Below, one piece after another: positions 11,684 to 24,340 of a DNA stretch of 64,000 nt (the first letter of the stretch is position 1; every line of letters begins with the position of its first letter). The notes beneath the pieces are model-generated. The model was given only the letters and a program-made list of their open reading frames with translations. It did no database searches and was not told the origin of the DNA. The stretch is from the NCBI GenBank assembly GCA_023078685.1, contig JALGAS010000004.1, forward strand, positions 3,224,001 to 3,288,000, in the 5' to 3' direction. Position numbers and translations under genes: made by a program. This DNA is from Neopestalotiopsis rosae. Lineage: Eukaryota > Ascomycota > Sordariomycetes > Amphisphaeriales > Sporocadaceae.

Positions 11684-13651
11684 CGTGACTCAATATTGAT
11701 GATTTGTGCGAACAAGGTCAGAAAGGCAACAGGGGGAAGCTTGCGCGTGGAAAAAAACAAAAAATTGAAGCAAACAGAGTCAATTGATATATATTTATCA
11801 ATGGAATATATATCACGTCTATTTTGCCAAGCGAGCAAATGCCGGCCGGCTTGAGAGAAACCTGCGGGTAAAGAGAAGCGACTCCAATCATGGCCAAGCC
11901 TTAAACACCGGCAAGCAGCCCTGACGAAAGCTGCAGACAGATATTGGAAGATATCTATTTCATTGGCTAAATTCATCATATCATGTTGTTTTAGTGTTCC
12001 AATGCAGGTGCAAAATGTGCCAGATGCTGACCTACAGATTAACAACTTTGGATGCCACGACGATTGATGCATCGCAAATATTGGAAATGCTACTCATTCA
12101 GCGGCCATCGCAGAGGCTCAGTGGAAGAGGGGACGTACAGCTAGAATTCCATACCCCACTGCACACCTAGGTACGTTGGGAGGTGTGTTCGCCCTCAAAC
12201 TTTCTTCTCGAACTTTACAAACAATTATCGCCGTCGTCGACGGATCTTCATTCGGACAAACAAATATTGCCGCGGGCAGAAATCTTCATTCGGATCTCGC
12301 TTCATGTACAATATGTACTGGCACGCCAATTGAATATGTTGCTCATAAGCTCGTGAGGGGAACGCTGTCCTTCATTCTCGAGGTGTGCACAAAGCTCCAT
12401 TTGGCCGTCTCTCGGCGCGGGTTCGAACCAGACTACAGGCACGACGTCACATTCTCAAGTGGGGGTGGGCCTTGGTTTTGGGGTTCTTGCAATCAATGAC
12501 TCTGTCCTCTGGCAACTCTACGGGCGGCGGGCATAACCAGATTGTATCTGGCAATGTGCTCGGGATCTCCTTCTCTGGAACTGATCAACCTATCGAGGAG
12601 GCGGCCACAGCACTAAATGGTTACTCGTGGTTGGAAGATGGGCGCTGATGCTCTGCACTTCTTAGCACGAGCGGTAGGGTATGCAGTGTAATGCTGAGTA
12701 CGGTACCTGAAGAGCGAGTGGGCCCAGACCTTTAAGCTTATTTGCAAGATCCGTCAGCGTCAGCGGCCCTTCGCTCCGATATTGACCTCGCAATTAATCT
12801 ACTCGTTCAGTTGGACCACATAGAATGACGGGCGGCTCGATCAATAGAGATGAGCAAAGGAAGCTGAACTAATGAAACGGGCTGGGTCTAAAGCAATGCA
12901 TGCAAAATTCACTTCACGAAACAACTGCAACAGCGAGTGTAGGACGAGGAACATGCTTGTCCATGATACGCCTATGATATACGAGCTGCTTACTTTCGGT
13001 TTTCCTGATGCGAATCGCGAGTTCGCGCTGTGGTCTTGCAGGTGCAATATGTTTTTGTCATCTGGAATGCTCCGAACAGCAGTCTAGCGTTAATGAAGTA
13101 CGGTACCAGTCGGAAGCTTGCCGTGGTTCGTTGGGGTATTACCACGACCAGCGCCATAGTCGAGTGCTACGGCACACACAAGGTCTCTCGAGGTAGAGAC
13201 GAGAATGGCACGCCAAGAAGCTCCAGTGGCGGCTCCTTGTTGGCGTCAATATATATCTTTCCAGTTCCTGCATGTTCAATTATAAAACAATGTGGGTTAT
13301 TGGCCAGTCATGACAAAGAACCGAAATTGGAAGGTCTGTTGCTCTCGGCCTGTGTGTTGATGTCCAGCTTGGCATACCACAACTCCACGGCCTGCACTGT
13401 TGGTAAGCATCTTTGTCAGCCCAGCGGCATCTTGGCATATTACACTGAGGCGCGCGACAGTTTTATAAGCAGCCACGACCTTCTCATTGCGGCTATCAGA
13501 TCGATTGAGTACGCGCGTCGCGATGGAATGTCGCCGCGGAGATGATGTTCGTGATGATTGAAACTGTCTATATAATGGAACATGTTTCGAGGAGGAAAGA
13601 GCATGGTGAGAGATCAGATTGGCAATTGGAGATTATCAACGTTCGATCATA
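11684..13651. other. Intergenic between MFS gene and tyrosinase 1
   Basis: Two kilobases with no supported gene. It lies between divergent genes and so holds the promoters of both. An open frame of 171 codons at 13030-13545 has no domain, no signal peptide and poor codon character, and is probably chance. Confidence 0.5.
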
Positions 13652-15008
13652 ATGTTGTCTCTCGCCCTAACAGCGGCTGTCGCGTTTGTGGCTTCGGCCA
13701 ACGCAGCATGCACGACCATCTCTCAGAGAGTGCCATGGACCAATTTGACATCAGAGGAGAAGACCGCTTACATCAATGCGGATCTCTGCTTGATTGAGGC
13801 CCCTTCGCAGACGGGCTTTGAAGGGGCAGTCAGCCGTTGGGATGACCTTCAATGGCCGCATGTGCACCAAACCAACTATGTCCACGGAGTGGTGAGTTTT
13901 GCCCGAATCCATTTCAAACAATGAAAACAATTGTTCTGACAATCTCAGGGAGCGTTTCTTCCTTTCCATCGTTATTACATGACGGTTCACGAGCGCATGA
14001 TCCGCCAAGAGTGTGGCTATACTGGTCGCATGCCGTACTGGGACGAAGTCAATGAAGTCTCTGACCTGGCCGGGTCCGATCTCTGGAAGGACGAATACTT
14101 TGGAGGAAACGGTGTTGGAACATCGAGATGCGTTCAGAGCGGTTCCTTTGCGAACCTCACCTTGCGCTGGCAGCTCAACAACCAGGTTGGGGACCACTGC
14201 TTGACCCGAGACTTCAACCAGAACGGGTTCAACGCCGCCGCGCAGACCAACATTGATCGCTGTAACGCGATTGACGCATTTTCGGATGCGCGCAGCTGCT
14301 GGGAAGGCAGTCCGCACTCGGCCGGCCATGGTGGCGTCGGCGGCATCGTGAGTCGCCCCCAACGCAGTATTCCCAACATCATCACTAATTACCTCATCGA
14401 ACAGATGGTCGACCCGACTCTGAGCCCAGGTGATCCCGTGTTCTATCTGCACCACAGTTACCTTGATAAGCTGTGGCACGAATGGCAAAATTTGGACCCT
14501 GAGAACCGCCTGTATGACATGGCAGGGACCAATCTTCCGGCGAGACTGAGCAATGTGAGTTCCACCAGAGCGCGATAGTTTCTCAGAGAATATGGCGCCC
14601 AGACGCATATAACTTTAACTCCCGTCGCAAGTTCTGTACAATCAATGTGAAACAGGGAAGCTAATTTCTTCGAACTCACAAGGTGGACCATGCTATCGTC
14701 GATTACTTCTACGACGGCGGTAACCAGACGACTCTGAACCACACACTCTACATGGACGGCCTAGCTGAACTGGCGCCAAACATCACGATCAACGATGTAA
14801 GCAATCTTTTTGTCATTTCCTGCCCATCCTGGATGTTATTGTAGGCATATGATTGTCAAGTAATGCATCAACAACGACATTTTCCATTGAGGGTGCCAAG
14901 TCGTTGGAGTCTCACGCATCCTGGAATAACATCTGGTTGCTAACACAAATATTCCAGATCATGGACTTGAACGGCGACGTTATCTGTGCAGAGTATATCA
15001 ATGTCTAG
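13652..15008 (+). CDS. Secreted short tyrosinase (type-3 copper)
   Basis: Five exons (13652-13891, 13949-14347, 14405-14554, 14683-14796, 14958-15008) give 317 residues. A signal peptide (MLSLALTAAVAFVASANA) leads into a tyrosinase copper-binding domain. CuA histidines appear in YVHGV, PFHRYY and VHERM; CuB histidines in SPHSAGH and YLHHSYLD. Family reaction: o-hydroxylation of monophenols and oxidation of catechols to o-quinones by O2. It is short, with no long C-terminal cap, like other secreted fungal short tyrosinases. It is a diverged paralogue of tyrosinase 2 at 29.6-30.7 kb: exon 1 is exactly 240 nt in both and the first two intron positions match, but this copy has two extra introns near the 3' end. 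Confidence 0.9.
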
Positions 15009-16022
15009 CTTCTGGGAGCAATTTTGGGAATCGACTAGTACTAGCCTGGCTCAAGAAAAGTTCCTTTATAGTCGAGAGTCTCTTGTATCAATTGAATTGG
15101 TAGCAATGCAGCCTGGGTAAGAATCACAACCAGCTACCTTGTGTCCGGTTCCAGTTTAGTTGTGAATTTCCCGAAAGCTGCTCTCTGGCAACTATGTCAT
15201 ACGATTAATGGACCCATCATATCAGATGGAAGCTCAGCTCCGAACGCCATCTCTATTCCTTGCAAGCTGTAGCCAACAGAGCTGCTAATCAAGTCAACCT
15301 CGACTGGCCGTCAGCCCCAGGTATGACGTACTGCATTTCTGTCAAACGCGTTGACCGTGTCAGGGTCGCCCACAAGGATGTCACATTAAACCTTTGAGCC
15401 GTTCATCATCTAAAGCGACAAACCACGTGAATCTCGATGTGGGAGAAGCCAGATTGGTGCGTGCGGTACGTCCCGCAGCACGTGTGCCACGTTGCAGCAT
15501 CTACTCTTGGAAGAAGACCGGACGCTGATCTACGGGAGCTTAGGCCGGATAGTGCAAACTCTGCCCCCAGCTTTAATCACACACAAAGCAGGAATTGGAG
15601 TGCTGAGGTGGATGGGTTTGAAGCTTTGTGTGAGTGTGTGAAGAGTGTGTGTGTGTGCGTCCTGTCGGGGGAAGGGTGCATGGTGCATGGAACAGCAAGC
15701 AGAAGGGTATGGAAGCATTGTTGTTCTACTTAGCTCCTCTTCGCCACCTCGAGTGAGTGGGCAGCCAGATTTGGACTTTTGTAACCACGTATCCAGTTTT
15801 ACAATGCACGTCGTCTTCCGTGATTGCCATACGGCGATTAGTATCCAGTCAAGGTGCATAGAGAACTGCAAGTCTGGCCGTTGTGATAAACGTGGTCCTT
15901 TCCACGTTTAAGTCCCAATAGTCTTGAATTTGTAAATGCTGTCCAGTGCGTAAGTTCTACGCGTGATATCATGATACTCGCAGTTCCATCTCTAATTCTT
16001 TTGTAAAATTGCCCAGCTTCAA
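15009..16022. other. Convergent intergenic region
   Basis: One kilobase between the 3' ends of tyrosinase 1 and the seven-TM gene. No gene is supported. It contains a GT-rich microsatellite at 15627-15660. Confidence 0.55.
15627..15660. repeat. GT-rich microsatellite
   Basis: An imperfect run of GT dinucleotides interrupted by GA steps, ending in five uninterrupted GT units. Likely length-polymorphic. Confidence 0.8.
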
Positions 16023-17713
16023 TCATGGCCTCCAGCTTTCCTTACTTGACGCAACGATAATGGTCCTGACACCCATCACAGCATTGACGGGCTGTGCGTC
16101 CGGTGTTTCGACGAGTCCATGTGTTGATGTGTCGTCGCTAAGGCTTCCATTTCGCACCTTGCCACGTTCAGCTCCATCTAGTTCGTCTATTGATTTGAAG
16201 GCACCCGCCGGTTGCATTGGGTACGAAGTAACGTCGATTTCGTCCATCTTTATGATAGTTTTATCCATATTCATATTGAGCGTGTCGCGTCGGTGGGATG
16301 ATGTTCCCGTATCCCGAGATCCTTCTCGGTTTCGATTGGAACCCTCGTAGTCGTTGTTGGTTCTGGTTGCAGCATTGTCACGAGTAGTAACCCACTGGAT
16401 AACGACAGCGGAAAATAAGACTGTTGTGTGGTTAGTGGGACATGCTACAAGCGTTTTGTGATGTTCGCTTACTGTCACAGTTGCAACATAATAGGCACAC
16501 CCATCCAGGCTCTCCATCGAGTGCCATCAGGACCGTGAGGTTACTGTTAATGCCAATGTCAGTCAGTATACCATTTGTTTTCATTCCGTCAATAGGTTGA
16601 TCCTTACACTACGGAGCTGATGGTAGTCGACAAGGCACCGATGAAGGTCCTCTTGGAGATTGATCGCAGTCTTTCATTTGATCTGGTGCGCGGCATGTCT
16701 TTGTACGAGTAAAGACCTGGAAATATGTGAGCCCGAGCAAAGCGAGTGTATAGGGAACTGTACGTACTCAACAACGGATATAGGAACAAGAGCGTCAGGT
16801 AAATCTGATTGCGAGCATTAGTGCGACGAACATGGTGCCGAGAAGCGGAGGAAGCGACATACATTGACGACCAAATCGAATGAGATTAATGGAACGAGAA
16901 CCGGGCGTTTCATTCCAATGTAGCAAATGTTATTATCGATTCTGTTGATGCGGCTGCAACAAAGATTAGTATTTTGGCCAGGAACCAAGACAGTACAATC
17001 GACTTACTAGATGAAGTTCAACACTGCAATGATGAAATAGATAGCTGCCAGCTGTTAGAATCGACAGCTTCGCGACGAGGGTGGACAACTTACAAAGCAT
17101 GCCGAAAGAATTGAAAATGTATAACTTAGACTGAATCCGTGACTTTACGCCATTTCGGACCACAAACTGCAAGAGTCAGTCAGTGTTCCTTGTCGGGTGA
17201 GAGAGGACGAAGCCTTACTGCTTTTTCAACCAAGAACAAATATATCAACTATGACAAGGTCAGTTACCGTGGCCATTGGCAGGCAATTCGATCGATACTC
17301 ACAATCTAAGCATAAAAGTTAGTATATGGTATCGAAAACAGTGAAGCTCTGACTTACCTTGGTGGTGACATAACAAATCAAGCATAGCAGAATGGCCGAC
17401 GAGCAGAGCATGTAGTTGGTGTTGATGCCGACTGCCTGTTTCAGGATTGCAGTAACAAAGACAAAGAGCCACGAGTCTATGAATATCGCAAACACGAGCC
17501 AGACAACAAAAGGCAGCTTCCTCCAGCTCTGAATAGCTGAAATGCGACGAGCTGAGCTTGTGTTAGTGCCAACATCTATAGCGGCAGAAGATGGGCTGGT
17601 TTACTCAAGAAAATAGACAATACTGCTATGGATAGCATCGATATCATCACATCGACGACGAGAGCACCGAGCGGCTCTGCCCCGGCCGGGATCCGAGCCA
17701 CTAGGTGAGACAT
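16023..17713 (-). CDS. Fungal seven-TM protein of unknown function
   Basis: A gene of many small exons read from ATG 17713 (MSHLVARIPAGAEPLG) to stop 16023-16025. About seven hydrophobic segments are split over short exons, followed by a hydrophilic Arg/Asn/Asp-rich cytoplasmic tail. Recognisable blocks are WRKLPFVVWLVFAIFIDSW, IYLFLVEKAFVVR and ILFSAVVIQWVTTRDN, which I recall from a conserved ascomycete multi-TM family with no assigned function. Exon 1 ends in TTCTTGA before GTAAAC; exon 2 ends at 17358. A 3-nt micro-exon (ATT, 17303-17305) appears to sit between introns of 52 and 54 nt. Topology resembles GPCR-like proteins but no receptor signature is seen. Confidence 0.8.
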
Positions 17714-20700
17714 GGTGACGATGTGGGTTATTGCCCGTTGAAAGTTGATCGTGGGTTTGGCGGATTGTTGAATGCAGATGAAAGAGGCTGGACCGGCCGC
17801 TATGTCTTTTGCATTATCCCTTTGCCTCGTTCGGGCTGTATGCAAATGCCGAATGCGAAATGGAAAATTTCGATGTTTGTCGGATCTCGGCCAAGTGAAC
17901 CAAAAAAGATCCCGGTAGAGTTGAAAGATCGATCAACGAGTAAGCGACACACACGCTTAGATTAATTCTCGTGTTATCGGTTTTTGGAAGATTGCTATTG
18001 GTGATGAAGGCTCCCCTTCCCTATGCGAGAACCGATTCATATGCGTCGAAATATCATGAGGTGCCAGGGTCGAGTATTGGTTGCTTTGGACGGGGGTCAT
18101 ATAAGAAAGAGCTCACAAGAGCACCTCCGCCCAACGTAAACCTGAAATACCCCATCCCTTCCAGCAGATTGTTGCGACATCACGACTCGCCGCCGCTTGG
18201 ACGCGAGCTAATCCCTGGTAGCAGCCGCGATCATAGTCCGCTTGAGGACGAACTACGCCTGTGCGTGAGGTAGTAGGGCGTGCAGTAAGCTGGCAGCAGT
18301 ATGAAAGCCAGAAAGAGTAATGCTCTCCACTTCTTGCCCACCACTATACTCCTTCACTGCGAGAATAGTCAAAGATAGCTTTGAGAGGGAGGTGGGAGAC
18401 AATCCGCAGCCGTTAGTCGGCGAGCCACCCGCCCAAACCGAGTCCTTGGGCGGGATGGGGTATAGACTTTGGGCTAACCACCCTGGTTTGCCTGGCTCAG
18501 GCCGCCGCCGTCGATCCGGAAGCTATCATTCGCGTTGCCCGCCCGCCTAGCTGGCAATAGCTACCTCAGCCAAGTGCCCTAGCTAAACCTTATACCTTCA
18601 GCACTGTGACTGCACGTTTTCACGTTCACTAATCCCACGCGGACCTCCATGTGTCTGGGTAGTTGGACCTTGATTGATGGACGGCGCATTTTCCGTAGCG
18701 AACTCATTGTATAGTCGGATATGCTTGGACGTGAATGACAATCATGTCTTTGACAACCCTGGTCGCTGGAAATTCGATGATTTTTGCAGAATTTCGCCAT
18801 CTCGACCACCTCTCGCGCCGTCATTAAGGTTAGCCGGCAGTTCATGCGTAGGCTGCCAAGATACGGTTCCTGACTCGCGCCTCCATATTCAACCACGGCA
18901 CTGACCTCCATCGAGACCTGTCCAGCGCGGGAAGTGGATCTTCCAGCTGTCTACCTGAGAGCTAAGAAATCAGGGTAGTCCTTAATGTGCCTCACAAGGC
19001 CAAAAAGGCCTATTAGGGATGCTCTCAAGTTGTCGCACTTGATGCTTTGACATGTAGATCTTTCTTTGGATGATTATAGGACGGCACCGTTGCTATTTTT
19101 GCACAGCGCAGAAGGACCTTGCGTGCATATCTTGTTGTCCAAAATAGTTGACTTTGAAAATTCTTCACTGATCATCGTGATTCTCCCCCAATGAGGGCAA
19201 AATTTCGTGAGGCGATCGAGGACTTTGAAGAGGATGACTCCCAGATGACCTGGATTCACGACTAAAGAGAGTCAGCAGTGGATCTATCTATACAGGCGTG
19301 AGCAATGTGAGCAATGTGAGCTTAGAGCTGCTCTGGGCGTATTGTATACGAGAATACGATTTAAGGCGACGGACCTGTCCCGGACTCCCGTAAGCACGAC
19401 CAGATGCCAATTAAGCGGATAAGTCCCGTATTGTCTTATTTTTTGTCTCGGGGTCCGCGACCGGAATATTTCTTCCACCCTGAGTATATCCGGTTCAGCG
19501 ATACCAATTCTTCGGATTGTTTCCGTATGTGATCCTTATCACATTGCCATGCTGATGTGCTTGACTCAGCGCACATAACATTATGCACTTGTAGGTGTGT
19601 CGATCTTTAAATATGCTGGATTAAAAATGTATGTTATTGGCTGGACCGCATTAGACCACTTCCATGTAGGCAAGTGTCGCATACACATTGAGACGTGGCA
19701 GCGTTGCTTTGGTCGCCGGGAGTCAAGTGTCATTTTGAATCCCAACCAGCATGTTATTCTTCAACACAAAATTGTCAGTGGTGGCAACATATAGTCGATG
19801 CTATACGCCAAGCAGATTGAATTCATTTTGTGTGAAGAAAACGACCGCGTCTCGAGGCATTGAATTAACCTTTTAGTGCTTAAAGAAAGCTGCATCGTAT
19901 TCTTACAGGATTCATTGGCGAATTTTAATCATGTACCTGAATAATGGCGTAATTGATGCGGGTAAGAAATTCATCAAAAGTCTACAGACTCTGGCTCGTA
20001 GTCTAGATGCGAATAAACTCAACGCGACGCAGTTCCCAACGGCCAGCTCGCCGCCACGTGCCATACTTACCACAGCTAAGATGCTACCATTGTCGCCGAG
20101 TGCCCTGAATGCATCTTCGGTCCCTCATATTGATCTTTCAATTTGCGCATTGGCTAGAGCGCATTCTCGACCATCAAAGTCACGGCGTAGCAGCAGTCAT
20201 TCCTCCACCTCGTCATCATCCCGGACTTTCGAAATTCCATCATTGATCCGGCGCAGCAACACTTCTTGCGCAGATTGGTCACATGCATACACATTCATGA
20301 AGGAATTTTACATAACCCTCATCTACATTTCATGCTCAGGAGGACTGGTGCGTAAAGTCGCCCTGTTTGGGTTGGGCCTCATTGTCAATCAAGGGTCCGT
20401 ATGGTAAATGACCACTAATTAGCTACAGCTGCCGCTTTACCATACAGTCCGAATCTCTCCAATATGAAAGTGATTTCGACGGTTCATTCGAAGTGGTTTC
20501 ATTAGGCCAACCTGCTGGTAAAACTGCCTTTTCTTCCCGAGGGCGGCGAGGGCGATAATAACAAATTGAAAGAGATGGCGCTGTATCTGTCGTTGAACAA
20601 TTGATAAGAACGCAGAATACGAACACGAAACGTGGTCATTTTTGGGTACAGACAATCCACTAAATTCAAGTAGGATCGCTTTCTTCACCAGTTCTATCTT

Positions 20701-21904
20701 GTATTGCTAGTACCACATGTCAAGGAAGCACGGATAAAGAAAGAGAAGTAAGAAAACAGAAGAAGGAGAAAAAGGATCATTTCAGGTCCTGAGCTCCCTA
20801 GGATTCGAACGACATTCCATTTGTGCGGTTCGCCTGGAGTTGTCGACATCTTGAGGTATAGCTCAAAATGTTGTACCGCGATTGGTGCGCTAGAGCGAGT
20901 CACTAGATGACCATAGTGGAAATCCAGGAACTGTAGTGGTCGCCAGATCGTCGGACACTTTGGTGCAGGATGAGCTTTGTTACAGGGTCCATAACCAAGA
21001 ATTCGAGGCCTCTCGGACCATTTCAACGATGCATCTGCCAATGATCCCTACAAAGTCAAGATGGCCAAAGAACATCTTCGACTTGGGCATTGGAGTGCTT
21101 GACCTACACTCACCTACATCGATTTCGATTGAGAGTATGATGACCATCCCGCCACGGACGCCATGTAATTGCGAAGCGTCTTCCGTTAAGGATTCTATGG
21201 AATTTTGCATCTATAACTGTATCGGAAATCAAGAGTATGGCGAAATGAATTTTCTCCGCCTTCGAGGAAAGAGCTCTCGTCATAAGATTCAGATGAGCAA
21301 AGAGGCGCAGTCCGTGTTTTCAGGGGTCTCACAACTCGATGACTCCAGGCCGCAATTGCTCTAGCACTCCCTCCCCCTATGGCCCATTTATCTCGATACG
21401 TCCCCAGAGCATGCGCATAGGGATTCAGTTGACGGAAATAAGCTTATTTCTAGCGACCCACACATGAATGCTTCGGCGTTCATTCAGTGCATAGTACAGC
21501 CATTGCCGCAATATGTCTCGGGTTTTGCAAAGTTTTCTCATTCCTCCCTCGGTCCGAAACAATGTCTGACTGCATAACGGTCAGGCCGTGCAACGTCGCG
21601 TAATGCTTTGAACTGACAAAGTGACTCATTCGGCGACAAAAGTCACACCGGAGTCAAATTGCCCAATAACTGTGCCTCTGCACCCCTGCTTTACCCCGCG
21701 GGGTACCTGGTTCAGTGGGAGCGTTATGGCGTGTCGCCGCCATTGACCTGTCAGCAGCAGCAATGTTCACAATTGCACGTTTCCTTCAAAAACGCAGCCT
21801 GTATTCCCAATGTCCTTCCTGGGAACTAGCTCAATAGATCCCTATCTTCTGAACGCATATATTGTTCCGCTGCCTTGAACTTCCACCGACCGAACCCCTA
21901 TACC
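17714..21904. other. Gene desert (4.2 kb)
   Basis: No supported gene on either strand. The 3' part holds the promoter of the DHA2 transporter. Features seen are a perfect 9-bp inverted repeat at 18428-18454 and a short 9-bp direct repeat (gtgagcaat) near 19298-19320. Open frames at 19931-20407, 20694-21041 and 20936-21364 have no recognisable domain. The interval could contain degraded coding DNA or an unannotated ncRNA, but nothing in it can be named. Confidence 0.5.
18428..18454. repeat. Perfect 9-bp inverted repeat
   Basis: CCCGCCCAA is followed, after a 9-nt spacer, by TTGGGCGGG, its exact reverse complement. It could form a GC-rich hairpin or be a palindromic protein-binding site. It lies inside the gene desert, about 0.7 kb upstream of the seven-TM gene start. 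Confidence 0.7.
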
Positions 21905-23678
21905 ATGGAGATCTCTCCTGCGACCGAGCCGATCATAGCGGGTGGAACGCTGCCTGAGCATCCCCCGACCAGCGCGTCTTCCAACCAAGCTCCAGCTCCA
22001 GTTTTGCCGCTAGAAACAGCTGAAGAGAACGCGGTGGTTCGCACCAAAACCCGGCTATACCTCATCCTCGCGGCATTCTATGTACTCCTTGCCCATCTTA
22101 CCATATGTAGCGGAAGCACATGAGATATACTGACAATTCTTCTTCTCGCAGTCTTCGTTGTTTCTAGCCGCACTCGACACTACCATTGTCGCCCAATCGA
22201 TCCCGACGATATGCGCAGATTTACAATCAGCCGCCGGCTACGTCTGGATTGGCGGTGCCTACCTGCTAGCTAATGCCGCCTCGGGGCCAATATTTGCGAA
22301 ATCGAGTGACATTTTCGGGAGGAAGAAGATTCTGCTCAGCGCTGTCACTTTATTCGCGATCTCCAGTATCATTGCGGCGCTGGCTACCAATATGCCCATG
22401 CTTATTGCCGGGCGCGCTCTACAAGGTACGGCTGGTGGTGGCCTGGTGCAGCTCTCCATCATCACCATTTCCGATCTCTTCAGCGTGCGCGAGCGATCCG
22501 TTTACCTGGGCTTCTCGGGCTTCGTCTGGGCCCTGGCCGGAGCCGCTGGACCCCTGGTTGGTGGAGCCTTTACACAGTCTGTATCGTGGCGCTGGTGCTT
22601 CTGGATCAACGTTCCAATCTGCGTAGTCACCTTCGTCCTCATGGCCGTGTTCCTGGACGTACACAACCCGCGAACCAGGCTGAGTGAAGGTCTGAGAGCG
22701 ATCGACTGGTTGGGAACATTCTCCATCCTGGGCATCACTCTACTCATCCTCTTGGGACTAGACTTTGGCGGCTCGATCGCTCCATGGAACAGTCCCAAGG
22801 TCATTTGCTTGATTGTCTTCGGCGCCGCCATGATCGGCGTCTTCGTTTTGACTGAGCAACGCGCCCGATACCCTATCATGCCCCTTGGCGTGTTCAAAAG
22901 CTGGTCCAACGACGCCGTCTTCATGGTCGTGGTTGCCCACGCCATGGTACTTATTGGTATCGAGTATTACATGCCACTATATTTGCAAAGCGTTCTACAA
23001 GCAACCCCCCTCCGAAGTGGTATTCTCTTGTTGCCATTGATCATCGTCCAAGCTGTTGGTGAGCTTGTTGCCGGGTATGCAATTCATCTCACCGGCCGCT
23101 ATAGGGAGTTCATGTGGATTGGCTCGCTACTTCTTCCTCTGGGCAGCGGACTCTACATCCTACTCGGGCCTGATACAAGCACTGCTATGCTTGTAGGCTT
23201 GCTGATCATTGGCGCTCTGGGTCCCGGCTTGCTGTTCCAGGCACCTATGGCTGCGATTCAGAATAGTGTCAGTCAGGCAGATACTGCTGCAGCAACGGCT
23301 TCCTTGATCTTTCTACGAAGCATTGCAATGTGCTTGTCGGTCGTCGTGGGTGGCGTCGTATTTCAAAACAGCATGGACGCCCAGCAAAGATCTCTTGCTG
23401 ATGCGGGTCTCAGTAAATCAGTACTTGAGGCTTTGTCGGGTAGTGAGGCAGCGGCAAATGTGGGCATCCCGCAAGTGATTGAAGATCCACAACAGCGTCG
23501 CGCGGTTCTAGAAGCATTTTCATGGAGTTTGAGAAACATTTTCATCTTGTACACTGGTTTGTCGGCTGTCTGCGTAGTGGCTAGCTTCTTCATCAAGCAT
23601 CAGAATCTGAGGACGGAACATACAGAGACAAAGACGGGGATACAGCATCTGACAAAGGGACAAAGAGAGAAGTCCTAA
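21905..23678 (+). CDS. MFS drug/efflux transporter, DHA2 type (14 TM)
   Basis: Two exons (21905-22081 and 22152-23678, intron 70 nt) give 567 residues. A cytosolic N-terminal tail of about 50 residues precedes 14 predicted membrane segments. TM1 carries LAALDTTIVAQSIPTI, the motif-D1 region typical of DHA2 pumps. Motif A is SDIFGRKK after TM2. The antiporter motif C is AGAAGPLVGG in TM5, which marks proton-coupled exporters. Family role: expels toxic or self-made small molecules across the plasma membrane. It lies 0.7 kb upstream of a CmcJ/AsaB-like enzyme on the same strand, so export of that enzyme's product is possible but unproven. Confidence 0.93.
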
Positions 23679-24340
23679 GCGCGAATGCGGATTGGACTAC
23701 TGCATGCTACTTTCTTGATTTCCTAGTCGGGCAATCAAGAAAAACTGGGCCACCATAGATTTGTAAAACATCATGCCGTTCCTCGCACAAAGACTGAAAA
23801 GATTATCAATATGGTGGTGCAAATACAAACCGGAATGATGCAATTCCGAATGACCAGATAAACATTACTAGCTAGGAATGAGATGTTTCAAAAGGCGTAG
23901 CACAGCAATTCTCAATGCTCTTCGAACGGAGAGTTTTTGCCAACCATGTCAGCCCTCGACACCTATTGGAAGTATTTTAAGTCCGTTCCCGCGTTGTGTA
24001 GTGTCCAAATAGGTAAAGGCTGGTCAGCTCTCTACAATATGCTGGGGCAGGTGACGACAATGCAATTCTTGGATTTATAATACAAAAGCTTAGCTATGTC
24101 TCCGATTTGCTGGGTCGAACCGTTCGTGTAGTAATTGGCCTTGAGGAGCGGATGATAGGTGCATGGCGTGATGCGGGGAATACCACGGGCTTAGAAACCA
24201 CAGTTCAGACGAGTGTGTATAGGGGGCAGAAAGATGAATATATATATATGTATATAAGTTAAGAAAAACCTTGCATTAAAGAAAAGTCAGGATTCAAATC
24301 ACCTCATAGCATCGAATAGTGCCGAATAGTATACTTTGCA
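23679..24340. other. Intergenic, promoter of CmcJ/AsaB-like gene
   Basis: Noncoding spacer of about 660 bp. It ends in a long TATA-type stretch at 24238-24257, about 85 nt before the next start codon. Confidence 0.55.
24238..24257 (+). promoter_or_regulatory. TATA-like element
   Basis: An alternating AT run including TATATAA lies 84 nt upstream of the ATG at 24341, a normal distance for a fungal TATA box with a short leader. Confidence 0.45.

Noticed and set aside
12385..12460. tRNA-like T-loop GGTTCGAACC
   Set aside because: No acceptor stem, D-arm or anticodon arm can be built around it.
13030..13545. 171-codon open frame upstream of tyrosinase 1
   Set aside because: No domain, signal or splice partner, and composition like the surrounding noncoding DNA. 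Probably chance.
13751..14608. Long antisense open frame (285 codons) opposite tyrosinase 1
   Set aside because: It is a shadow of the conserved tyrosinase coding sequence, with no independent features.
19931..20407. 158-codon open frame in the gene desert; minus strand read as a possible transposase or helicase relic
   Set aside because: The minus-strand translation is helix-like in places but hits stops and shows no named motif. There are no terminal repeats.
20780..20840. GTTCGAATCC on the minus strand, considered as a tRNA T-arm
   Set aside because: The flanking 5-bp stems do not pair and no cloverleaf forms.
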